Shown piece by piece: positions 26,725 through 35,416 of a stretch of DNA of 52,625 nucleotides. The notes below the pieces were generated by a model that was not told where the DNA came from, ran no database searches, and saw only the letters and a list, made by a program, of their open reading frames with translations. The stretch comes from Fuerstiella sp. (GTDB lineage Bacteria; Planctomycetota; Planctomycetia; Planctomycetales; Planctomycetaceae), in contig JABABI010000047.1 in the NCBI GenBank assembly GCA_014238335.1, positions 1 to 52,625 on the forward strand, given 5' to 3'. The translations under genes were made by a program, and so were the position numbers. Each line of letters begins with the position of its first letter. Position 1 is the first letter of the stretch.

Positions 26725-28283
26725 TTGACCATGCTGCATATGCCACATCACGTTCGCTTGAGGCAGCAGAGAGGCCGGGGAATGCCACACGATGCTGCCG
26801 AGAGACACTCTGGTGTCGACCGTCCGACAGTCGCGCATTCCGACGGCGATGTTCGGTGGCTCAGCGATGCACTCCAGCGACAACAGCAGCTATTGAAAGT
26901 CACACACAAGTTGTCAGGAATAGGTGTGCTGCAGATGGATCTGCAAACAGGAGGCCTGACCGGACTGCACGAAGCCTGTGAGATTCCGTGAATCTCGCGG
27001 GAGGACTCGACTGAGTCGTTCGAGGCGTTGATTGCTCTTGTTCACCCTGCGCACCGTCATACATTTCGCGTGGCGATTGGTTCGTGTTCGCAGCGTTCTG
27101 CAACTTTTGCGTTACCACAGAATTCTGCGTGGCGGACGGTTCGGTCCGTGGAACGGTACTTCCAGGAAAACACAAATACCCTGCCTGGCGTTCACTCTTC
27201 ACATCGTCGTTGACCGACACCAGGACAATGACGTCGGTCAACGTCTTATTGAAGCTCCGCACGGGCAGACTGCGCACAATCGAGAACCGTCGGTGCTGCA
27301 GAGGATATGAAACAGCGTGGTATGCATGTCGAACAATGGCAGCATGCTCAGGAAATGGACACCGTTGGTCAGCTGGCAGGTAGCATCGCTCACGACTTCA
27401 ACAGCCTGCTGACGATCATTGGATCTTGCTCAGTCAGATGAGTGGCGACGATCTGCGGTCGGCCCTGAAGTTGTGACTGTCAACGAAGTGCTGCAGGCAT
27501 CGTGCAGCCTGCTTCAGCGATTGGTCGCAGAACAAGCGACGCTTGATACGAATCCGGCATCAGAGCTGCCGCTCATCAGGATTAATCGAAGTCAGCTGGA
27601 TCAGGCGATCATGAACATCGTGCTGAACGCGCGTGATGCGTGCATAAACGGTGGTGAAATTCTGATGAGGACGGAAGTCCTGCCGAGCAAGTGCTGCGGC
27701 CGGAACTACCGGAAGGAAACTACGTGTGTACAGCAACATCAGACAACGGCATGCCGTCGCTCAGTATTTCATCCTGCAGAATGAAGGCTTTGTGTCCGTC
27801 GAGAGTGAAGGAGGGTACGGCACTGCGATCAGCATCTCTTGTCCGGCGAGCGACGAGAAGATGCCAACCTCTGCTCCGTTGTCAATTCCCCATGGCGCTG
27901 GCGGCGCAGAGACCATTCTGCTGGTTGAAGATGCAGCCGCTGTTCGAAGTCTGTTGCAAAAGATTCCAGAAGCAGACGGTTGCGCCGTTATTGCAGCTGC
28001 AGATGCTGAAGAAGCTCGGCACTGTTTTGATCGGCATCGAGATGAAATTTACGTGCCGGTTACGGATGTCGTGATGCCATCAATGAACGGTCAGGAATTG
28101 GCAAGCAGGCTCTGCAGCCAAAAGCCGAACCTGACGATTCTGTACATGAGCGGATACACCAGCGATACGATTGCTGAATTTTTCCCGGAAACGTTCCAGA
28201 CCGGGTTTCTGCAGCAACCGTTCCCTTCCTCTGAATTGGTCGCACAGGTTCGGAGGCAGATCGCGTCGGCAGTTGGCGGATAG
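26725..28283 (+). pseudogene. Decayed hybrid sensor histidine kinase / response regulator
   Basis: Pieces of one PAS-HisKA-HATPase-receiver protein follow each other in the right order but in different frames. A PAS start (QQQLLKVTHKLSGIGVLQMDL) is stopped at 26989 and continues in the same frame (ESFEALIALVHPAHRHTF). A PAS end (TTEFCVADGSVR) is in another frame near 27120. HisKA follows at 27308-27441 with the phospho-acceptor His (QLAGSIAHDFNSLL). The HATPase N-box (NIVLNARDA) and G-box (SDNGMP) lie between 27470 and 27760, then its tail (VSVESEGGYGTAI). Last is a receiver domain (about 27900-28280) with LLVEDAAAVR, the phospho-acceptor TDVVMPSMNG and LYMSGYTSDTI. The segment after HisKA and the GxGLGL loop of the ATPase are missing, so internal deletions accompany the frameshifts. 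The last frame (27726-28283) could still make a receiver protein, but its usual Lys in the KPF motif is Gln. Confidence 0.85.
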
Positions 28284-28297
28284 CCGTAACGACAAGG

Positions 28298-28849
28298 CTA
28301 CTTCTTCTTTTTTGGCCTGAACGCCACGATTCGTTGTTCGTTTGTTTCAAGAAATGGGCCGCCAATCAGATCGATACAGTACGGGATGGCGGGGAAGACG
28401 GCGTCCAAGCATTCGGCGATGGCTTTCGGTTGCCCCGGAAGATTGACGATCAGTGAGCCGCCCAGGATACCAGCAGTCTGTCGTGACAGAATCGCCGTCG
28501 GAACTTTTTCCAGCGAAACCTTGCGCATGAGCTCGCCGAAACCGGGCATGATTTTTTCACAGACCGATTCTGTTGCTTCCGGAGTCACGTCGCGAGCTGC
28601 GGGGCCAGTGCCTCCCGTCGTGACAATCAGGCAACACCCTTCGTCGTCAGCCAGTTGTTTGATGGCGGCTTCGATTTCCGGCTGTTCGTCGCCAATGATG
28701 ATTGGCTTGCCAACCCATTCGCTGCACAGGACTTGTGAGAGGTATTCCTGAATGGCGGGGCCCCCACGGTCTTCATATTGGCCTCGACTGGCTCGGTCAG
28801 AAACGGTCAGGATGCCAATATTGGCGTGGGTGTGGGCGGACGCAGGCAT
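28298..28849 (-). CDS. mogA: MogA/MoaB-family molybdenum cofactor biosynthesis protein
   Basis: A 183-residue cytoplasmic protein of the molybdopterin adenylyltransferase family, which activates molybdopterin with ATP before metal insertion. It shows IGILTVSDRASRGQYEDRGGP, the LIVTTGGTGPAARDVTPEAT substrate-binding loop, AILSRQTAGILGGSLIVNLPGQP and a FPAIPYCIDLIGG tail. Length fits MogA. ATG 28849 is chosen; the frame is open to 29173 but the extension does not look like protein. No other cofactor genes are adjacent. It diverges from the 2-oxoglutarate dehydrogenase operon. MogA and MoaB are hard to separate by eye. Confidence 0.85.
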   Translation of the reverse strand: MPASAHTHANIGILTVSDRASRGQYEDRGGPAIQEYLSQVLCSEWVGKPIIIGDEQPEIEAAIKQLADDEGCCLIVTTGGTGPAARDVTPEATESVCEKIMPGFGELMRKVSLEKVPTAILSRQTAGILGGSLIVNLPGQPKAIAECLDAVFPAIPYCIDLIGGPFLETNEQRIVAFRPKKKK

Positions 28850-29225
28850 GGCTATGGCTGTTTGAGTGGATATGGGGACGGAGGAGCGTTGAAAGTTGAC
28901 TTGCCCGACTGAGTCGCAGAGTGCTCCGGCCACCTTGACGCAATCACGGTAAATATACTCAGTGCGACGTCTCCGGAACTTGCTATTCAGTATAGTGTGT
29001 CTTTCATTCAGAAATCGCCCCGGACGACATTGGGTGTCCGAGGAATGACCGGGAATTTCTGGATTGCACCCGCCGCAGCTGGCAAAGGCGATGTGCGACA
29101 CTGTTTGTGCGACGCGAGTTTTTCGCCAGCCGGGGCACGACTCAGTTCGACGCTTTCCGCAGGAACCGGACACGAAACGTACGTATTCTGCTGCATTTTG
29201 GAATGAATGGGTCGTAATCAGAAAA
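28850..29225. other. Divergent promoter region mogA / sucA
   Basis: A 376-base region between genes transcribed away from each other; it must hold the promoter of the 2-oxoglutarate dehydrogenase operon. The reading frame of sucA is open upstream to 29064, but those codons give no E1-like sequence. I see no reliable promoter boxes or RNA structure. Confidence 0.4.
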
Positions 29226-32102
29226 ATGTGTCCTTCGTCTCATCAGTCTGCGGCTGCTCCTGCGTTTCTGGATAGTCCGAATGAACCTGCGCCCAATGGG
29301 AAACCCCGTGGTTCGGTTTCACAGCTGAGTACTCAGAGTCTGGCCTTCATCGAACAGCAATACTCGGTGTATCTGCAGGACCGCAACTCGGTGTCGCCGG
29401 ACTGGAGGGAGTATTTTGATGAGATCCATGCGGGGCACGAAGACGTTACGCCCGCGTTGCTGGAGTCTCCGTTTCAGCGTGACAGTATTTTTCATCGTCA
29501 GGGGACGTCTGCTGCCGATACGGCAAGTTCTGAAACTGCCATTCTGCAGGAACGCCTGGACCAGTTGATCAGAAACTATCGCGTTCGTGGTCACATTGTT
29601 TCTCAGATCGACCCGCTGCAGGCCAGACGTCCGGAGCCACCGGAACTCGATCCGGCCTTCTACGGCTTCACTGAAGAACACATGAGCATGGAATTTTCCA
29701 CTCAGTGGTTCGGCGGGGCCGAGTGCCGAACTCTGGGTGAGATGCTGAAGTGGCTGCAGATGACCTACTGCCGGTCGATTGGTGTGCAGTTCATGCACAT
29801 CGACAGCCTGCAGGTGCGGTCATGGCTGCGTGATCGTATGGAACGAACAGGCAATCGTCTGCGGCTTTCTCGTGAAGAACAAATTCGTATTCTGACGCGA
29901 CTCAGCGACGCGGTGATGTTCGAAGAATTCGTGCAGAAAAAATACGTCGGTGCAAAAAGTTTCTCACTGGAAGGCGCTGAAAGTCTGATTCCGTTGCTGG
30001 ACCTGGCCATTGAACGGGCAGGTGCTCAGGGAATCAGCCAGGTCGTGATGGGAATGGCTCACCGAGGCCGACTGAACGTGCTCGCCAATATCATGGGCAA
30101 GCGGCCGAGTCGAATCTTCCGCGAGTTCGAGGATCGTGACCCGGAACATCAGATGGGCCGTGGCGATGTAAAGTATCATCTCGGCTACAGTTCTGACTGG
30201 ACGACGACGGCCGGTCAGGACGTGCATCTGACACTGTGCTTCAATCCCAGCCACCTTGAATTTGTCAATCCGGTGGCTCTGGGGCGGCTGCGCGCCAAGC
30301 AGGATCATCTTGAGGATTTTGAACGTCGTCGTGCTCTGGGCATCCTGATTCACGGTGACGCGGCGTTCGCTGGCGAAGGCGTTGCTCAGGAGACGCTGAA
30401 TCTCAGTGAATTGAGCGGTTACTGCACGGGCGGGACTCTGCACATTATCGTCAACAACCAGATTGGTTTCACGACGTCGCCGTCGGAAGCGCGATCCTGT
30501 ACCTACGCTACGGATGTTGCCCGCATGCTGCAGATTCCTATTTTCCATGTCAATGGAGAAGACCCGGAAGCGGTGGCACAGGTCGTGCAGCTGGCCATGG
30601 ACTTCCGGGAAAAGTTTCAACGTGACGTGATTGTTGATATGTATTGTTTTCGTCGGCGGGGACACAACGAAGGTGACGAACCCGCATTCACTCAGCCGAC
30701 AATGTATAAGCGGATTCGACAGCAGAAAACCGTATTCGAAAGCTATCTGGAAAGCACACTTTCGCTGGGCGAGTTGACTCGTGACGATGCCGACGAAATT
30801 GTTGCGCGACGTGCAAAAATCCTGGAAGACGAGCTTGAGGAAGCTCGACAGGAGAAGTTCAGTTTTCTCACCGACAGCGGCGGCGGTTCGTGGAAAGATT
30901 TCTTTGGCGGTCCCGTAGCTGATGCGGATACGGTGGATACAACTGTCAGTGCGGCAGAGTTAGAGCGACTCGTCACTACGCTGTGTACTCCACCGACGGG
31001 ATTTACACCGCACAGTCGACTGGTGCGAATTCTGCAGCGGCGCCTTCAGATGGGGACTGGTGATCTGCCTTTCGATTGGGGCATGGCGGAACTGGCGGCG
31101 CTGGGGTCCGTCGTTGCCGATGGAAGGCAGCTGCGATTCAGCGGTCAGGATGTTCGTCGCGGCACCTTCAGTCACCGCCATGCGGCACTGCACGACGCAC
31201 AAAACGGACAAATCTGGATCGGCCTGCTGGATCTCGCAGCAAGTTCGGAACAGGTTGAACTCTACAACAGCCCGTTATCGGAGATCGGCGTGCTGGGATT
31301 CGAGTATGGTTACAGTCTGGACTGCCCGCGCGGACTCACGATCTGGGAGGCTCAGTTCGGTGACTTCGTCAACGTTGCTCAGGTCATCATTGATCAGTTC
31401 ATTTCCAGTGCCGAAGATAAATGGAAGCGGCTGAGTGGACTGGTGATGCTGTTGCCGCATGGGTTCGAAGGGCAGGGTCCCGAACACTCGAGTGCTCGAC
31501 TTGAACGGTTTTTGACTCTGGCGGCGGAAGACAACATGCAGATTGCCGTGCCGACAACTCCGGCGCAGCATTTTCATCTGCTGCGTCGACAAACGCTGCG
31601 ACAATGGAAAAAGCCGCTGATTGTGATGACTCCCAAGAGTCTGCTGCGACACAAGGATGCCGTATCACCGGTCTCAGACTTTACGGGGGGCCGGTTTCAT
31701 GAAGTGTTGGCGGACGAGGCGGGTGTTGATCCGCCCGGCGTGAAGCGAATTCTGCTGTGCAGTGGAAAAATCTACTATGAGCTGGAAAGCGTGCGGAAGG
31801 AATCCGGTCGGGATGATGTGGCCATTCTCAGGCTGGAGCAGTTGTATCCATTCCCGGAAGCAGAACTGCAACACGAACTGTCGGTGTATGGAAAGAACGT
31901 CCCGGTGTTCTGGGTTCAGGAAGAGCCTCGAAATATGGGTGCGTGGCCGGCGATTCGCATTCGTTTTGGCGATTCCGTCTTTGGCTCGCACGTTCTCACG
32001 GGAGTCACACGTGACGAATCAGCGAGTCCCGCAACCGGTTCCAGCAGAAGTCACAAGATTGAACAACAGGCCATTTTGAAACAGGCTTTGGAAATCGCAT
32101 GA
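29226..32102 (+). CDS. sucA: 2-oxoglutarate dehydrogenase E1 component
   Basis: A 958-residue thiamine-diphosphate enzyme that decarboxylates 2-oxoglutarate and passes the succinyl group to the E2 lipoyl arm in the TCA cycle. Features: the N-terminal E2-binding segment (FIEQQYSVYLQDRNSVSPDWREYF), the LEGAESLIPLLD and MGMAHRGRLNVLAN active-site region, a KYHLGYS motif, HGDAAFAGEGVAQETLN (diphosphate/Mg site), and VNNQIGFTT. The C-terminal half has RGTFSHRHAAL, SPLSEIGVLGFEYGYS, EAQFGDFVNVAQ and LLPHGFEGQGPEHSSARLERFL. Length is normal. ATG 29226 is used, without a strong ribosome binding site. Its stop overlaps the sucB start by 4 bases (ATGA), indicating coupled translation. Confidence 0.95.
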   Translation: MCPSSHQSAAAPAFLDSPNEPAPNGKPRGSVSQLSTQSLAFIEQQYSVYLQDRNSVSPDWREYFDEIHAGHEDVTPALLESPFQRDSIFHRQGTSAADTASSETAILQERLDQLIRNYRVRGHIVSQIDPLQARRPEPPELDPAFYGFTEEHMSMEFSTQWFGGAECRTLGEMLKWLQMTYCRSIGVQFMHIDSLQVRSWLRDRMERTGNRLRLSREEQIRILTRLSDAVMFEEFVQKKYVGAKSFSLEGAESLIPLLDLAIERAGAQGISQVVMGMAHRGRLNVLANIMGKRPSRIFREFEDRDPEHQMGRGDVKYHLGYSSDWTTTAGQDVHLTLCFNPSHLEFVNPVALGRLRAKQDHLEDFERRRALGILIHGDAAFAGEGVAQETLNLSELSGYCTGGTLHIIVNNQIGFTTSPSEARSCTYATDVARMLQIPIFHVNGEDPEAVAQVVQLAMDFREKFQRDVIVDMYCFRRRGHNEGDEPAFTQPTMYKRIRQQKTVFESYLESTLSLGELTRDDADEIVARRAKILEDELEEARQEKFSFLTDSGGGSWKDFFGGPVADADTVDTTVSAAELERLVTTLCTPPTGFTPHSRLVRILQRRLQMGTGDLPFDWGMAELAALGSVVADGRQLRFSGQDVRRGTFSHRHAALHDAQNGQIWIGLLDLAASSEQVELYNSPLSEIGVLGFEYGYSLDCPRGLTIWEAQFGDFVNVAQVIIDQFISSAEDKWKRLSGLVMLLPHGFEGQGPEHSSARLERFLTLAAEDNMQIAVPTTPAQHFHLLRRQTLRQWKKPLIVMTPKSLLRHKDAVSPVSDFTGGRFHEVLADEAGVDPPGVKRILLCSGKIYYELESVRKESGRDDVAILRLEQLYPFPEAELQHELSVYGKNVPVFWVQEEPRNMGAWPAIRIRFGDSVFGSHVLTGVTRDESASPATGSSRSHKIEQQAILKQALEIA

Positions 32103-33265
32103 GTAACGAAATCGAAATCGAAGTCCCGGCGGTAGGAGAATCCATCTCTGAGGTCTTCATTGGTGAGTGGTACATCGGTGAAGGCGCTTTCGCCGCGATG
32201 GACGCCAATGTCGTCGGCCTGGAAACCGACAAAGCAACATTCGATGTTCCTGCACCTGTCGACGGGACGATTACTCGTGTACTGAAAGTGGCCGGCGAAA
32301 CAGCCGCGGTTGGTGAAGTCATCGGTTTCATGACAGCGTCGCAGGCCCCTGCTGCGGCGCCTCCTCCGGTCGCGTCGTCTTCTCCGTCAGCCCCCCCGTC
32401 CTCTTCGGCGGACAGTGGGCACGTCATGCCGGCCGCAGAACGAATGATGAAAGAAAACAGCGTGGCTAGTAGATCGGTCAGCGGCAGCGGACCGGGGGGG
32501 CGGGTCCTGAAGGAAGATGTGGCTCGTCACCTGGCCGGCGCAAGTACTGCGCGCAATGGCGGTCCTCGAGAAAAGAAGTCGGTGCCGATGAGTCCGATTC
32601 GGCAAACGATCGCAAATCGTCTCGTGAGTGCTCAGCAGACTGCCGCATTACTGACAACCTTCAATGAAATTGACATGCTGGCTGTGAAAGAGCTGCGGCA
32701 GAATTACAAAGATACGTTCGAAAAAAGATACGGTACGAAGCTGGGGTTTATGTCGTTCTTCGTACGAGCGATCGTGGACGGGTTGCAGCAGTTTCCTGCA
32801 ATCAACGCGCAACTGGACGGTGACAAGCTGGTCTATCACAACTACTGTGATGTGGGCGTTGCTGTCGGCGGTGGCAAGGGGCTTGTTGTTCCCGTGTTGC
32901 GTAACGCGGAAAGTATGAGCTTTGCCGAAATTGAGCAGGCAATCCGCGACTTTGGTGCGCGAGCTCAGGCCAACCAGATCGGTCTGAAGGAACTCGAAGG
33001 GGGCACATTTACGGTGACTAACGGAGGTGTTTACGGTTCGCTGCTGTCCACTCCGATTGTCAATCCGCCGCAAAGCGGCGTGCTGGGTATGCACGGCATT
33101 GTTGACAGGCCAGTGGCCGTGAACGGTGAGGTGGTGATTCGCCCGATGATGTATGTGGCTCTGACGTACGATCACCGTGTGGTCGATGGGAAAGAAGCCG
33201 TGTCGTTTCTAAATCGCATCAAAGACGTAATTGAAGATCCGGCGCGGTTGATATTGGAAGTTTGA
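32099..33265 (+). CDS. sucB: Dihydrolipoyllysine-residue succinyltransferase (E2 of 2-oxoglutarate dehydrogenase)
   Basis: A 388-residue acyltransferase that forms the core of the complex. The lipoyl domain (1-80) carries Lys45 in GLETDKATFDVPAP. A Pro/Ala/Ser-rich linker follows, then a peripheral-subunit-binding domain (about 103-140, GPGGRVLKEDVARHL), then the catalytic domain (about 160-388). The catalytic domain has FNEIDMLAVKELR, GFMSFFVRAIVDGLQQFPAIN, GGTFTVTNGGVYGSLLSTPI and the catalytic YDHRVVDGKEAV (His359, Asp363). The ETDKA and SLLSTPI forms point to the succinyl rather than the acetyl enzyme. It sits between E1 and E3 in a tight operon. Confidence 0.95.
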   Translation: MSNEIEIEVPAVGESISEVFIGEWYIGEGAFAAMDANVVGLETDKATFDVPAPVDGTITRVLKVAGETAAVGEVIGFMTASQAPAAAPPPVASSSPSAPPSSSADSGHVMPAAERMMKENSVASRSVSGSGPGGRVLKEDVARHLAGASTARNGGPREKKSVPMSPIRQTIANRLVSAQQTAALLTTFNEIDMLAVKELRQNYKDTFEKRYGTKLGFMSFFVRAIVDGLQQFPAINAQLDGDKLVYHNYCDVGVAVGGGKGLVVPVLRNAESMSFAEIEQAIRDFGARAQANQIGLKELEGGTFTVTNGGVYGSLLSTPIVNPPQSGVLGMHGIVDRPVAVNGEVVIRPMMYVALTYDHRVVDGKEAVSFLNRIKDVIEDPARLILEV

Positions 33266-33274
33266 CTGAGACAT

Positions 33275-34663
33275 ATGTCTGACCCCTACGATCTTATCGT
33301 TATCGGCGCCGGTCCCGGCGGTTACGTGGCTGCAATTCGCGCGGCCCAACTGGGCATGAAGGCTGCTGTTGTTGAGCGTGAAGAAAGGCTCGGCGGTACC
33401 TGCCTGCGCGTCGGCTGTATTCCCAGCAAGGCATTGCTGGAAACGACCGATCTGTTTGAAAAGTCACGGCACGATTTTTCTGAGCGTGGCATCATTGCCA
33501 GCGATGTCTCGGTCGATTTGCCGAAGATGATGGCTCATAAGGACGGTGTGGTCGCCCAACTGGACGGCGGCATCCAGAGCCTGCTGAAGAAGCACAGAAT
33601 TGATCGACATTTCGGACACGGCCGGTTGCTTGGCGACGGCAAAGTTGAGGTGGCGGGGCCGTCCGGGACGACACAATTTGATGGGAAACACATCCTGATT
33701 GCCACTGGCAGTGTGGCTGCTTCGTTTCCGGGCATGGAGCCCGATGGTGACAGGATTGGCACCAGCACAGAAGCACTGTCATGGCCGGATGTGCCCGATC
33801 ATCTGGTGGTAATCGGTGCGGGAGTCATCGGGCTTGAGCTGGGCACGGTCTGGCGCAGGCTGGGGGCACAGGTCAGCGTACTGGAATATCTTCCTCGGAT
33901 TCTGCCTGGTACGGATTCGCAAATCGCTCACGAGGCGCAAAAAATATTACAAAAGCAGGGCCTGGAATTTCATCTGGGCACGAAAGTTCAGAACGTCAGT
34001 GCGGACGGAACAAACTGTCGAGTCGAAATCGAAAGCGACGCCCCGATCGAATGTGACCGGGTTCTGATTGCCGTAGGGCGTCGCCCCTGCACGGAGCGTC
34101 TGGGACTGAATCACGCTGGCATTGAGACTGACCAGCGTGGATTCATTCGAGTGAACTCGGCGTACCGGACGACGGCCCCTGGCGTATTCGCGATCGGTGA
34201 CGTCATTGGCGGAGCAATGCTGGCTCATAAGGCCGAGGAAGAAGGCATCGCGTGCGTGGAAAAAATAGCTACCGGTCACGGTCACGTCAACTATGGGAAT
34301 ATTCCCGGTGTGATCTATACCGCTCCGGAAATCGCCTCGGTCGGTGAGACGGAAGATGATTTGACGGAGCGTGGGCACGGATACAGAGTCGGTCGCTTCA
34401 GCTTCGCGGCCAATGGTCGAGCACGAGCTTCCGGGCATATGGAGGGATTCGTGAAGGTCATTGCTGATGCAGAAAACGACCGTGTGCTGGGCGTACACAT
34501 TATTGGAGCCCACGCGGGAGAACTTATTGCTGAGGCCGCTGTGGCCATGGAATTCGGTGCCAGCAGCGAAGACATCGCTCGCTGTTGCCACGCTCATCCT
34601 ACGCTGGCCGAAACAGTCCGAGAAGCGGCACTGGCCGTCGACAAACGAGCTATCCATTCGTAG
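33275..34663 (+). CDS. lpdA: Dihydrolipoyl dehydrogenase (E3)
   Basis: A 462-residue FAD flavoprotein that reoxidises dihydrolipoyl groups of E2 with NAD+. It has the FAD-binding GAGPGGYVAAI (11-21), redox disulfide Cys43/Cys48 in GGTCLRVGCIPSK (the usual Asn is Arg), NAD-binding VIGAGVIGLELGTVW, the FAIGDVIGGAMLAHKAEEEG FAD motif and the interface catalytic pair in HAHPTLAET. Length is normal. It starts 9 bases after the sucB stop, completing an E1-E2-E3 operon. Confidence 0.95.
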   Translation: MSDPYDLIVIGAGPGGYVAAIRAAQLGMKAAVVEREERLGGTCLRVGCIPSKALLETTDLFEKSRHDFSERGIIASDVSVDLPKMMAHKDGVVAQLDGGIQSLLKKHRIDRHFGHGRLLGDGKVEVAGPSGTTQFDGKHILIATGSVAASFPGMEPDGDRIGTSTEALSWPDVPDHLVVIGAGVIGLELGTVWRRLGAQVSVLEYLPRILPGTDSQIAHEAQKILQKQGLEFHLGTKVQNVSADGTNCRVEIESDAPIECDRVLIAVGRRPCTERLGLNHAGIETDQRGFIRVNSAYRTTAPGVFAIGDVIGGAMLAHKAEEEGIACVEKIATGHGHVNYGNIPGVIYTAPEIASVGETEDDLTERGHGYRVGRFSFAANGRARASGHMEGFVKVIADAENDRVLGVHIIGAHAGELIAEAAVAMEFGASSEDIARCCHAHPTLAETVREAALAVDKRAIHS

Positions 34664-34914
34664 GCATTCGTCCCAGCCGGCGATTCGTGTTGTTCACTAT
34701 TTTTTGCACGGGCTGTGCCAGGCGAGCAGCGTTGCGTTAGAAATAGATCATCCTTGTCAGGCCTTTGTGATCTGCGACGACGGCAGCATTTGTTTGTCCG
34801 TATTTCCCAAATGGATTACGAAAACCGCCAATGGGAATCTCACAGGTTGCAGCCCGAAGGAAGAGCACGGTGTGACGCTCACTCGTCGGCATGCGTCAAA
34901 GGCCATCTGTCGCT

Positions 34915-35082
34915 AGTGCTTTGTCAGAACTAAGTTGCTTTGTCAGAACTAAGTTTTAGGGTTGGCCAGGAAACGAGGCAGTATCAAAAACCGGAACGGC
35001 CCGAAGCGTGCTTTACATTTTAGGTCCCCGTCCCCTTTTTCAAGGAATGATTCAACCCCACTTTTTGGCTTTGACAAAGCAC
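34915..35082. mobile_element. MITE-like element or insertion-sequence remnant
   Basis: AGTGCTTTGTCA at 34915-34926 and its exact reverse complement TGACAAAGCACT at 35071-35082 bound a 168-bp segment with no coding capacity. Short terminal inverted repeats around non-coding DNA are typical of a miniature inverted-repeat transposable element or the ends of a deleted IS. No target-site duplication is evident next to the repeats. Confidence 0.5.
34918..34955. repeat. 19-bp perfect tandem repeat
   Basis: GCTTTGTCAGAACTAAGTT occurs twice head to tail at 34918-34936 and 34937-34955. The first copy overlaps the left terminal repeat of the MITE-like unit, so this may be a duplicated element end. Confidence 0.9.
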
Positions 35083-35416
35083 TGGAATTGTTCAGGCGTC
35101 CGTTTCTGCCGTCCGACTGATGAACAGCAGGCTATTTTTAAATTGCGGCGGCGACCGGACAATTATCAGGACCCAAAGAAGGGAGTCACTCTGACGAACT
35201 CGTGCCGTCGGACAGACCGTGGAGCGTGCCGCTTCGGTCGAGCATTTGCTTGCCGCGAGTACGGTCCGACGCCGTTTCCTGCGCGGAGATGTTTGCATGC
35301 CTGCACTGATCTGTCACATTGCGTGTGACTAGCACCGGTATCTGTATTCTCAGAGCATTCCACCAGCGCACGAAACCAGGATTTCCTCCGTTCGTACTTT
35401 CCGACAGGAGTTGCTC

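Larger units (their letters stand above)
34664..35416. other. Intergenic stretch with MITE-like element
   Basis: A 753-base gap between the sucAB-lpdA operon and the sulfatase remnant. It contains a 168-bp unit bounded by perfect 12-bp inverted repeats (34915-35082) with a 19-bp tandem repeat at its left end. A Cys-containing open frame running out of lpdA in another frame to 34916 was not accepted as a gene. No RNA gene was recognised; the sulfatase promoter should lie near its right end. Confidence 0.55.

Noticed and set aside
26496..26981. 161-codon plus-strand frame through the G/C tracts
   Set aside because: Arg/Pro-rich shadow translation, out of frame with the recognisable PAS piece of the decayed kinase.
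29064..29225. N-terminal extension of sucA
   Set aside because: The frame is open, but the 54 extra residues do not resemble E1 enzymes; the conserved N-terminal helix begins after ATG 29226.
34461..34916. 151-codon frame running out of lpdA into the intergenic region, with several Cys
   Set aside because: Its first 200 bases are an out-of-frame read of lpdA, no start or ribosome binding site lies in the gap, and no family is recognised.
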